Shown here in pieces: positions 19,021 through 26,677 of a DNA stretch of 64,000 bases (its first letter is position 1; every line of letters begins with the position of its first letter). The stretch is from Flavobacterium rivuli WB 3.3-2 = DSM 21788 (GTDB taxonomy: Bacteria > Bacteroidota > Bacteroidia > Flavobacteriales > Flavobacteriaceae), in the NCBI RefSeq assembly GCF_000378485.1, contig NZ_KB899966.1, positions 186,001 to 250,000 of the forward strand, in the 5' to 3' direction. The notes under the pieces are model-generated. The model made no database searches. It was not told the DNA's origin and saw only the letters and a program-made list of their open reading frames with translations. Position numbers and translations under genes: made by a program.

Positions 19021-19498
19021 ATATTAATATATGGCAGCATTTATAAGATACAAAATATACCTCATCGGATTGGCATTGCACTATCAGGAGAACAAGTAAA
19101 AAAATTACCTGCAATAGCTGCATTATCAGTGTTGATAATGCCGGTAGAAGCTTATATATTAGATATAAAAGGAATTGATCATATTGATTATTACACCCCT
19201 TACGCTAATTAGCAGTATACTTACATGTTCGTACTTTTTACAGGCTTCTATAAAAATAAGCAATCCTTATTTAAGCAGGACGATAAGTTATATTGGGCAA
19301 AATACAATGACCATTTTTGTTACTAACCCCCTGATTATTTTATTACTTACTTTAGCAATACCAACAGATTTTTTTAATTGTACAACATTAGCAGAAAAAA
19401 AATTGCTGCCTTTTTTATCTACAATTTTAATACTTTTAATAAGCTTGGCAATAAATGAGATAATAAAAAAAATAAAATTGAATGGAATATTAAATTAA
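19021..19498 (+). pseudogene. Remnant of a membrane acyltransferase (acyltransferase 3-like)
   Basis: Two overlapping frames carry pieces of one hydrophobic protein. The frame from 19021 reads PHRIGIALSGEQVKKLPAIA and runs into a stop at 19210-19212. Another frame, open from 19167 to 19498, continues with hydrophobic helices and SRTISYIGQNTMTIFVTNP, similar to the end of acyltransferase-3/OafA-type proteins (family call from memory). No proper start exists, and the N-terminal two thirds are missing because the previous gene's terminator abuts it. I read this as a decayed, frameshifted fragment; a short new membrane protein from 19175 (107 residues, TTG) is less likely. Confidence 0.6.
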
Positions 19499-19511
19499 TA
19501 ATTAACAACTG

Positions 19512-21656
19512 CTACTTCTCTCCCAACAACTGTTCGAGCTTCTTTTTCTCGGCTTCCGGTAATTGTGGCAGCATGGTTTCAAACAGTGTCCTGTAACCCT
19601 CTTTTTTAAGCAGTTTACGAATGTTGTCTTTACCAAATTTTACAAACTGCCATTTGTGGTGTAATGTAGCGTTTAAAAGGTTTTGCCATACAATAGGGTC
19701 GGCTTTGCCAATGTAAAGCAGGTTAGCCAGTGCATTTTGCCGTACCGAACTTTCGTATCGTGGAGAAGCATACTGTAATAACTCACCATAAAAATCGGCT
19801 TTCTTTTCCGGGTGGTAATACTTGGCGGCATAAGCCAGCGTAAGCCACAGAATACGCAGGTTTTTGTCATTAAAACCTATCCAATGGATACCTTTATCTA
19901 AAAATTCTCCCTGCCGTTCAGGAAAACGGCGGCATAAAACATTTAGTGCAACTTCGCGTGTAATGTAAGAATCATCATTTAGTAATGTAATATATTCCTT
20001 TTCAAACTCAGCCGGGATGGTAGTAACAGTACGCGCCACAGCCTGGCGCAGTTTAATATCTCCTGTATTCATTGCATACCTTACCAGTTCTGCTTTATCG
20101 GCAAACGGCACTTTTGCGGTCTGAAAAATTACTTCCTGTTTTACAGGGTAAAACTGGTCGCTTTGCAACACCTGCATAAATACAGGTTTCTTATCTTCAA
20201 AACGTTTATCACTCAATTCGCCCAACTTAAGGTATAATTGCATAAACTGGTTTTTACTCAGCAATTCTATAGCTTCGGCAACTTCAAATCCCGGGCTTTC
20301 CAGCCAGCGTTTTTTAAACGATGCAGTATCATAAGATGATACTTTGTTTATCTCTGCTAAAAATTCGTCGGTATTCACATTTTTATAAGCATACTTTTCG
20401 AGGTAATTTTTAATCGCCGTTTTAAAAACATCATGCCCTATACCCTCTCTAAGAACATGTACTGCCCATGCGCCCTTTTGATAAAAGGAAAGCGTACTTG
20501 CCTTCTCGTTCATTACCGGTATAGTATCTGTTTTTGCAGCTTGCTGCAGGCGTTCGGCCATTTCATAAAGCTGGTAGTTAAAATGGTCATTGCCATACAA
20601 TTCCTGCTCTGCAAGTAGTGCAAAGTAGGTAGCAAAACCTTCCTGCAGCCAATGATGTGTTCCACTTTCGGCAGTTATAAGGTCACCAAACCACTGGTGT
20701 GCCAGTTCATGAGCGTTTACATTAATATAAGAACGATCATTAAAACCGGTTTCGTCTACCACAAAATCTTCGCTAAAAATAGTCGACGTAGTATTTTCCA
20801 TACCCGCATACAAAAAATCAAGTACCGGTACCTGGCGGTAAATTCTCCACGGATAGTTTACCCCTATTTCACGCTCTAAAAAATCGAAAATACGTTTGCT
20901 GTCGCGGTACGTTGGTCCAAATTTAGACGCATCTTCAGGTCGGTACCAAAATTCTAAAGGCGTTCCTGTAGCTGCGGTTTGCGACTGGTGTTCAAACTGC
21001 CCTATGGTAAGCATAGCAAGGTAACTGCTCATGGGCTTATCCATTTGGTACTCCCACTTTTGCAGGTTGCCCTGAACCGACTTAGATTTCAGAACCCCAT
21101 TTGCCATAACTTCATAACCTTTTTCATAACCAATAGAAAGGTTAAAGATTACTTTTTCATTAACATCATCAAAACTTGGCAGCCAGTGGCTGGTATATTT
21201 GCCCTGCCCCTGCGTCCATATTTGCACATCACTGTCGCCTATGCCATTTGGTCCTGTTGTCGCAGTATTATTACATTCAGGACAATCAAAACGTACAAAG
21301 TATAAAGTTTGTTTGGGTTGCGCAGTATAGGTAAACTCAACAGTGTTCTTCCCTTTTTTATAACCTTTAAAAAGCTTTAAAGCACTTGCCGAAGCCGCCC
21401 AGCCCGTCTTCTTTTTACCATTAACCTTTACATCCTTAAACTGCATGTTATGGGCATCTATATAAATAGTGTCGGGTTTAGATGATACCTCAAACGTGTA
21501 AGTAACTTTACCCGTTACCTGTTTTTGCGAAACATCAAAAGTCAGGTAGGCATCAATCGTTTTAAAGTCGACATCTTTTAATTGCTGAGGGTGCTGTGCT
21601 TGCGCAAATAGTATGGTGGTGCTAAATAACGCAAGGGCTTTTAAGCAGGATTTCAT
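19512..21656 (-). CDS. M1 family zinc metallopeptidase (aminopeptidase N-like), secreted
   Basis: This exported aminopeptidase has the substrate-pocket GMENTT (GAMEN-like) and the zinc motif HELAH followed by WLQEGFATYF, which supplies the third ligand Glu. A C-terminal helical-repeat region follows (about 450-710). I chose the ATG at 21656 (714 residues) because it begins a clean signal peptide, MKSCLKALALFSTTILFAQAQ. An upstream ATG at 21683 would add nine residues (MCSFVKKYT) that spoil the signal peptide. The protein likely trims peptides in the periplasm or outside. Confidence 0.92.
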   Translation of the reverse strand: MKSCLKALALFSTTILFAQAQHPQQLKDVDFKTIDAYLTFDVSQKQVTGKVTYTFEVSSKPDTIYIDAHNMQFKDVKVNGKKKTGWAASASALKLFKGYKKGKNTVEFTYTAQPKQTLYFVRFDCPECNNTATTGPNGIGDSDVQIWTQGQGKYTSHWLPSFDDVNEKVIFNLSIGYEKGYEVMANGVLKSKSVQGNLQKWEYQMDKPMSSYLAMLTIGQFEHQSQTAATGTPLEFWYRPEDASKFGPTYRDSKRIFDFLEREIGVNYPWRIYRQVPVLDFLYAGMENTTSTIFSEDFVVDETGFNDRSYINVNAHELAHQWFGDLITAESGTHHWLQEGFATYFALLAEQELYGNDHFNYQLYEMAERLQQAAKTDTIPVMNEKASTLSFYQKGAWAVHVLREGIGHDVFKTAIKNYLEKYAYKNVNTDEFLAEINKVSSYDTASFKKRWLESPGFEVAEAIELLSKNQFMQLYLKLGELSDKRFEDKKPVFMQVLQSDQFYPVKQEVIFQTAKVPFADKAELVRYAMNTGDIKLRQAVARTVTTIPAEFEKEYITLLNDDSYITREVALNVLCRRFPERQGEFLDKGIHWIGFNDKNLRILWLTLAYAAKYYHPEKKADFYGELLQYASPRYESSVRQNALANLLYIGKADPIVWQNLLNATLHHKWQFVKFGKDNIRKLLKKEGYRTLFETMLPQLPEAEKKKLEQLLGEK

Positions 21657-21794
21657 TGTATATTTTTTTACAAAACTACACAAATAGAATCATAATAATT
21701 GTAAAGGTATGCCAATCTCTTTTTTTAAACTTTACGTTAAAACAGCTCAAATTAAAGTTATAATTTCTAATTTTAACAATCTAATGTTTACAGC

Positions 21795-23576
21795 ATGCCA
21801 TACATCTCTTTTACATATAAAAAGTTAATTGCCGGTTTAGCGTTATTAGTGCTATTAGTATTACCACAATATACGCACGCGCAATTACTTACTTCGCCGG
21901 AGAGCAAAACAGAGGAAACAAAATTCCCTACTGATTCGCTTAACCGCCGTACACCGCGCGGTACCGTAAATGGCTTTATTAAAGCAATGGCCGACCAAAA
22001 CTACATTAGAGCAAGCCAGTTTTTACAACTTAAAAGAAGCTGGAGAAAAAATTCGCAAAGGCTACGCATTGTACAAAGTTTTCAGCGGCTGTTAGATCAG
22101 GGTGGCGACATGGCACCTACAGCGCTGCTTAGCGACAAGTATGAGGGTAATCCTGATGATGTTCTTGAAGAGAACAGCGACCTTGTAGGTACAATAATTA
22201 TTGACGATAAAGAAATAACGTTATATGTGGTTAATACCGCCCTCGAAGGCCAGCCTCCGCTATGGCAATTCTCGGCAGAAACGGTTGCCGAAATTTCGGC
22301 AACTACATCAGATGAAGATACATTGCTTAATAACATATTACCTAATTATTTAAAAAACAAAAAATTAGGTGGTGTGCCCATAGGCCACTGGATAGCAGTA
22401 GTAGTTATTGTATTAGTTAGCTACCTTATTGCATGGGCATTAGTTGCACTTATGGGTTTAATTATAAGAGCTACATGGAAAAAGACCCGCGAAGAAGAAG
22501 AATGGCTGCTCGTAAGGGCAATGGGTTTACCCATAAGGTTATGCATTGCGTTGTGGCTTTTCGTTGCCGTTTCGCAGTATGCAGGCATCTCTATAATTGT
22601 GCGGCAGCGTTTTAGTGCCATAACATTTGTAATAGGCATTGTGGCATTCCTTATCCTGCTCTGGAGGCTTTCAGACATTGTGAGCGATTACACTAAAAAC
22701 CGCATGACGCTGCGCAACCGGATATCGGCTATATCTGTAATATTGTTCTTAAAGCGTATGGCTAAGGCAGCCATTGTTATCATTGGGTTCATAACCATAT
22801 TGGGCGCAATAGGGCTCGATGTTACTACCTGGTTTGCCGCATTGGGTATAGGTGGTATAGCACTGGCACTGGGAGCCCAGAAAACCATGGAAAACTTTGT
22901 GGGCAGTGTTACCCTTATTGCCGACCAGCCCATTCGTGTAGGCGATTTTTGTAAAGTAGGCGAAATTACAGGAACTGTAGAGTCTATAGGAATGCGAAGC
23001 ACCAGGATACGTACTAATAGGCGAACCGTAGTTACTGTACCCAACGGTAGTTTTTCGAGCAATAATATAGAAAACTATGCACACCGCGACCGCTTTTTAT
23101 TCGACCCGGTATTAGAATTCAGGATGGAAACCACACCCGACCAGCTCCGTTATTTACTTGTAGAAATTCGTACATTGCTGTATTCGCATACCAGTATAAA
23201 CCCCGAGCCGGCAAAAGTGCGCTTTACCGGCCTTACAGCCAGTGCTTACAAAGTTGAAATAATGGCCTATATAGAAGCTGTTAACCTTGATGCTTCGCAG
23301 GAAGTGCAGGAAGACCTGTTGCTGCGTATACTGGATATCGTGGCACAAAGCGGTACTGATTTTGCCTTCCCGAGCCAGACGTTATACATGGCACGCGACA
23401 AAGGAACCGATGAAGATAAAACTACCGCTACTAACGATATTGTAAAGCAATGGCGCGAAGCTAATGAGCTGCACCTTCCTTCTTTTACCCCTGAACATAT
23501 TGAAAAGCTTAAGGGTAGTGTAAAGTTTCCGCCAGAGGGGTCGGCTGTGGGGAGAGAAGATGGTAAGACGGTTTAG
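21795..23576 (+). CDS. MscS-family mechanosensitive ion channel
   Basis: This 593-residue inner-membrane protein has a signal/first helix (about 10-30), a roughly 150-residue periplasmic domain, further helices (about 200-350) and the MscS pore and beta domain (GLDVTTWFAALGIGGIALAL, then GAQKTMENFVGS, PIRVGDFCKVGEITGTVE, VTVPNGSFSSNNIENY). It would open on membrane tension to release solutes. It is larger than E. coli MscS because of the extra N-terminal periplasmic domain. The gene is convergent with the GHKL gene that follows. Confidence 0.93.
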   Translation: MPYISFTYKKLIAGLALLVLLVLPQYTHAQLLTSPESKTEETKFPTDSLNRRTPRGTVNGFIKAMADQNYIRASQFLQLKRSWRKNSQRLRIVQSFQRLLDQGGDMAPTALLSDKYEGNPDDVLEENSDLVGTIIIDDKEITLYVVNTALEGQPPLWQFSAETVAEISATTSDEDTLLNNILPNYLKNKKLGGVPIGHWIAVVVIVLVSYLIAWALVALMGLIIRATWKKTREEEEWLLVRAMGLPIRLCIALWLFVAVSQYAGISIIVRQRFSAITFVIGIVAFLILLWRLSDIVSDYTKNRMTLRNRISAISVILFLKRMAKAAIVIIGFITILGAIGLDVTTWFAALGIGGIALALGAQKTMENFVGSVTLIADQPIRVGDFCKVGEITGTVESIGMRSTRIRTNRRTVVTVPNGSFSSNNIENYAHRDRFLFDPVLEFRMETTPDQLRYLLVEIRTLLYSHTSINPEPAKVRFTGLTASAYKVEIMAYIEAVNLDASQEVQEDLLLRILDIVAQSGTDFAFPSQTLYMARDKGTDEDKTTATNDIVKQWREANELHLPSFTPEHIEKLKGSVKFPPEGSAVGREDGKTV

Positions 23577-23580
23577 CGTT

Positions 23581-23611
23581 AAAAAATTAAATCAGTATCT
23601 TATTGATTTAA
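23581..23611 (-). terminator. AT-rich hairpin terminator between convergent genes
   Basis: TTAAATCA (23587-23594) pairs with TGATTTAA (23604-23611). On the minus strand it is followed by ATTTTTTAA. It probably ends the GHKL transcript and may also stop readthrough from mscS. Confidence 0.6.
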
Positions 23612-23613
23612 AC

Positions 23614-24687
23614 CTATATGTTATCAATGCCTAAAGCTTTAAAAAATACTTGATGTCTTTTTTCGGAGAAATCAAGCATTTGCTCGTAAGACATGACCTC
23701 AATATGCAAATTTAGTGATGGATTAATTTTATATAAATGTCCATGCGCACTTCGTTTAAAGTCATTCCATTTAATATTAAACTCAATATTTTCCTTATTT
23801 AATTCGCATATTATATATCCGAATTTTGGTGTATTATCCTCAATATTTAATAAATTACCCTTTTTACTTCTGGCCTTACTCTTCATCAAATCACGAAAAT
23901 ATTTTAAAACTAGTTCATCCAGATTAGTAGTATTACTCAATTCTCTACCGGGCTTTTTGAATTCAAAAACCACCAAAGAATTGATATTATCTATACTATC
24001 GGAATAAGCACAAGGCACATCGTAAATTAATAAATCTGCTTCCTTATTACCTTCGCTCTCGATATTTTTGACAGATTTTGTCTTTATATCCGATGAAGTA
24101 TGGGTGTGAAATGTAAATCGTTCATCTAATAGCCACAAATTATGGTAGTCAACTGGCATATTATTGCTCTCTGCACCCATTGTGAAAATTATATTATGTA
24201 AATCCTCTTCAAGCATAAAATTTTCATCAGTTCTCCATTGTATATACTTTTGAAACAACTTTATAACCGATTTACGCTTAATCATTAAGTCCGCTAACTT
24301 GTCTTTTGAAAAAGCCGCTTCCTCTCGCAGAATATTATGAACAATTTCTCCAAAAGCTTCCTTATCATATTCTTTCTTTTTAAATACTTTTTCAAAAGCT
24401 TTAGATCTTTTTTGTTCTAATTTAAATTCTTTTTCATGAAGTCTTGCTTCCAATGTCTCATCAGAAGCATTAATGGGAATATCATTAAAAGCATTTTCAA
24501 CGCTTAATAAATGTCTATATCTAAGTCTCGGTTTATTAGGATTTAAGATATATTTTTCGATTCTTTCATTTTTTTCCTTTTCTGCCTCTTGAATGTGTTC
24601 AGCAAAATTTACTCGAACATTATCTGATATATGATTAAAAAGTTCCTCTAATGAAAATTTATCAAAGTCATTTTTTTTGAAGAATTT
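23614..24687 (-). CDS. C-terminal half of a split GHKL ATPase: PD-(D/E)XK nuclease-like domain
   Basis: The frame is open from 24687 to the stop at 23614. Its first residues (from 24672: NDFDKFSLEELFNHI) continue the upstream GHKL protein directly. No ATG occurs before residue about 140; the only early start is TTG at 24453. This argues that it is the second half of one protein of about 686 residues, not a separate gene. It holds a charged helical region (EKEKNERIEKYI), then EADLLIYD ... VVFEFKKPG, which fits the D-(x)n-ExK core of a PD-(D/E)XK nuclease, and PKFGYIICELNKE. Base composition is much more AT-rich than the neighbours, suggesting horizontal transfer. Confidence 0.72.
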   Translation of the reverse strand, partial: KFFKKNDFDKFSLEELFNHISDNVRVNFAEHIQEAEKEKNERIEKYILNPNKPRLRYRHLLSVENAFNDIPINASDETLEARLHEKEFKLEQKRSKAFEKVFKKKEYDKEAFGEIVHNILREEAAFSKDKLADLMIKRKSVIKLFQKYIQWRTDENFMLEEDLHNIIFTMGAESNNMPVDYHNLWLLDERFTFHTHTSSDIKTKSVKNIESEGNKEADLLIYDVPCAYSDSIDNINSLVVFEFKKPGRELSNTTNLDELVLKYFRDLMKSKARSKKGNLLNIEDNTPKFGYIICELNKENIEFNIKWNDFKRSAHGHLYKINPSLNLHIEVMSYEQMLDFSEKRHQVFFKALGIDNI

Positions 24688-25673
24688 TCAGGAATTGTAA
24701 ATTTATTTCTTTGAGGGTGGTTGTTTTCATCCAAAAATACACTTTCAACATATATAGATAAGTAATATTTATTTTCTTCATGATAAAGTTCCTTAAATGA
24801 TGGTAAATAATTTGTCAAAGACTGTTTTTTACCAACCTCTCTTTTATTTGCACATAAATGTATTGAGTGCGAATGTACGCCGTTGTAGTTTCTAATATAA
24901 CTCAAGTTAAAAGTTTCCTCAATATCTGAAAACTTCAAATTGGGTTCAGTTTTTTCAATTTGAATAACTGATTTATATATATCGTTTAATATAATAGCAT
25001 CTTTGATATCATCTTCTTCATAAAGTATTCTAATAGTAGGTATATTATCTGAGCCAATAAAAAATAAAAGACAATGTTGTATAATTTCGTCAGCAATTTG
25101 TTTAATCTCTATTTTAAAATTCTGAATATATTTATAGTATTCAGGTAAAAAATTATTCAATTTTACTACAGTTCTATTTATTAAATTATCAGTAGTTATA
25201 TTTGATGATTCAGGATATTTTTGAAGTCCTTGAACCGTGTCAAATCTATATCGACGATTATGCATTAAATCTTTTTCGATAAATGTACTTTCAATATCCA
25301 TACTGCCGAAACAAGCAAGTACAGTATATCTACCCATACCTTTTCCCCCTTTATTATAGTTGAAATTTGTATATGGTGTACTAAATGCGATCTCTCTTTT
25401 GTCTGTAAAACCAACGCCATTATCAATAACTGTAAATCCTGAAATTGGATGATAATTGTCGAGATTGTCTAATTCAAGTTTTTCTTGAAAATTTCTGTGA
25501 ACTTTAATTATTATTGAGCCATTATCTTTTGGATTGACTCTGTCCTCAATGCTTTGTAAAGAATTTACAACAACTTCATGCAATGGCAACAAATATTCAT
25601 CCGGTTTAATATCAATACTATTAATCAAACCTGCATAATTTACTTTTTGCTCAATAATTTGAATATCTTCCAT
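24648..25673 (-). CDS. GHKL (HSP90/MutL-like) ATPase, N-terminal half of a split gene
   Basis: This 341-residue product has the GHKL ATP-binding motifs: N box E33-N37 (HEVVVNSLQ), G1 D84-G-G88 (IDNGVGF) and G2 (NKGGKGMGRYTVL, 108-119), followed by a transducer-like region. There is no histidine-kinase H box, so it is not a sensor kinase. The frame ends at once after an A8 run with TLINFH-stop, while the other frame continues smoothly (SSKK to NDFDKFSLEE). The intact form would be an ATPase-nuclease like standalone GHKL proteins seen in phage-defence or restriction contexts. That role is inference; no other defence gene adjoins it. Confidence 0.78.
   Translation of the reverse strand: MEDIQIIEQKVNYAGLINSIDIKPDEYLLPLHEVVVNSLQSIEDRVNPKDNGSIIIKVHRNFQEKLELDNLDNYHPISGFTVIDNGVGFTDKREIAFSTPYTNFNYNKGGKGMGRYTVLACFGSMDIESTFIEKDLMHNRRYRFDTVQGLQKYPESSNITTDNLINRTVVKLNNFLPEYYKYIQNFKIEIKQIADEIIQHCLLFFIGSDNIPTIRILYEEDDIKDAIILNDIYKSVIQIEKTEPNLKFSDIEETFNLSYIRNYNGVHSHSIHLCANKREVGKKQSLTNYLPSFKELYHEENKYYLSIYVESVFLDENNHPQRNKFTIPENSSKKMTLINFH
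24671..24678 (-). other. A8 homopolymer at the frameshift point
   Basis: On the minus strand TTCAAAAAAAATGAC brings the first frame to S-S-K-K-M. A -1 slip, or one extra A, restores S-S-K-K-N-D-F and joins both halves into one protein. It could be a real indel, a phase-variable tract, transcriptional slippage, -1 recoding, or a sequencing error in a homopolymer. Confidence 0.75.
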
Positions 25674-25690
25674 ATTAATTCCTGTTTCTA

Positions 25691-25698
25691 CAAATGTA
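25691..25698 (-). promoter_or_regulatory. -7 promoter element of the GHKL gene (TACATTTG)
   Basis: TACATTTG on the minus strand fits TAnnTTTG and lies 18 bp before the ATG (25673). No -33 TTG at the usual distance was found. A 14-bp palindrome, ATTGTAATTACAAT (25728-25741), lies just upstream. Confidence 0.5.
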
Positions 25699-25868
25699 AT
25701 TAAATAGCATTTAACATTTCATTAGAGATTGTAATTACAATTTATTAAATTTCTATCGAATTTTAAAGCTTACCCTTACCTTCTTCCCTTTCACCCACAC
25801 TTAACTCCCATTAAAAGACACCATATAACCGTTTAACGAAAATAAAAATATACAGCGTTTTATAAATA

Positions 25869-25876
25869 TACTTTTG
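25869..25876 (+). promoter_or_regulatory. -7 promoter element (TACTTTTG)
   Basis: TACTTTTG matches TAnnTTTG. Transcription would start near 25882, after the possible TTG start at 25874, which supports ATG 25904 as the true start of the next gene. Confidence 0.5.
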
Positions 25877-25903
25877 GGTTATAATCAAATAGCCCTTACA
25901 ATA

Positions 25904-26233
25904 ATGAACGACTATATATTTAACTTAGAAAAAGAATTTCAGGCATACCTGCCGGAAGGATACTATACTTTTATTGGCCCTGCACACCAGGAACTTCTGG
26001 GCGATTTTACCAGCGTGGTTAATCTGGTTGCACCTGCTAATAATATAGCCAGAACCATAAACAATACCCTTAGTAATAAAAAAGCGGTTAAGCAGGTACT
26101 CTCTGCCCTATACCATGATGCTGAACTAAAAGTTTATGTTGTGGAGGGCGATTCGCCATACGGCCTTGTGTACACTACCGTTGAAGAATATTGCGAACGT
26201 GCCGATATACAGTTTCGGTCGCTGAGCTCGTAA
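25904..26233 (+). CDS. Small protein of unknown function
   Basis: This 109-residue soluble acidic protein (MNDYIFNLEKEFQAYLPEGY ... RSLSS) has no signal peptide, membrane helix or motif I recognise. ATG 25904 is preferred over an in-frame TTG at 25874 because a -7 element overlaps the TTG. It precedes another small unknown gene in the same direction by 51 bp, so they may form a pair. Confidence 0.68.
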   Translation: MNDYIFNLEKEFQAYLPEGYYTFIGPAHQELLGDFTSVVNLVAPANNIARTINNTLSNKKAVKQVLSALYHDAELKVYVVEGDSPYGLVYTTVEEYCERADIQFRSLSS

Positions 26234-26284
26234 AATATTTCTTTAAGCATTAACTACAATTTAATTTTACATACAAAGTATATC

Positions 26285-26515
26285 ATGGCTACAAGGCTAA
26301 CTCTGGTTGACGACGACGGCAACGCAATGGAATGTTTTTTAAACAAGAACAACACAGTACAGGTAAATGTATCTACAGACAGCGACGAATTTTTAAGCAC
26401 GGCGTCTATAAGCCTGCATAAGGAGCACGTACAAAAGCTTATTAGGATACTAACAGAAACATTAAGCACTATGGAAGATACCATTGCCCCTAATGAAAGT
26501 GTACTTGTACAGTAG
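26285..26515 (+). CDS. Small protein of unknown function
   Basis: This 76-residue acidic protein (MATRLTLVDDDGNAMECFLN ... NESVLVQ) has a predicted beta-rich first half and an amphipathic helix (KEHVQKLIRILTETLSTMED). I cannot assign a family. It starts with ATG and shares direction with the preceding unknown gene. Confidence 0.68.
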   Translation: MATRLTLVDDDGNAMECFLNKNNTVQVNVSTDSDEFLSTASISLHKEHVQKLIRILTETLSTMEDTIAPNESVLVQ

Positions 26516-26584
26516 ACTTTTAAATTATAGCAGCCCAGGATGTTTCTGTAATTTCTTATTTATAATTATCTTCGTGCTTTAAAA

Positions 26585-26658
26585 TATCATAAAGGTTAAT
26601 TGAATAGACCATCTGCCTTCTAAGCAGGCGGTCTCAAATTCGAATCCTGATGTGATTA
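26585..26658 (+). pseudogene. Degenerate tRNA-Arg (anticodon TCT)
   Basis: A cloverleaf can be drawn. Acceptor TATCATA/TGTGATT has one mismatch and one G.U. The D arm is GGTT/GACC with loop AATTGAATA, where the conserved GG has become GA. The anticodon arm is TCTGC-CTTCTAA-GCAGG, with anticodon TCT. The variable loop is CGGTC and the T loop TTCGAAT is intact, but the T stem TCAAA/CCTGA has two mismatches. No encoded CCA follows. The anticodon arm to variable loop is close to true tRNA-Arg(TCT), so this looks like a decayed copy. It ends 19 bp before recG. Confidence 0.65.
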
Positions 26659-26677
26659 CAACACGGAGCCATAATTA

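Noticed and set aside
24648..25673. Sensor histidine kinase call for the GHKL protein
   Set aside because: No dimerisation/H-box domain and no receiver nearby; the motifs fit a MutL/HSP90-like ATPase.
26585..26658. Functional tRNA-Arg
   Set aside because: The D-loop GG is lost, the T stem has two mismatches, the first acceptor pair is broken and there is no CCA. It is kept as a decayed copy.
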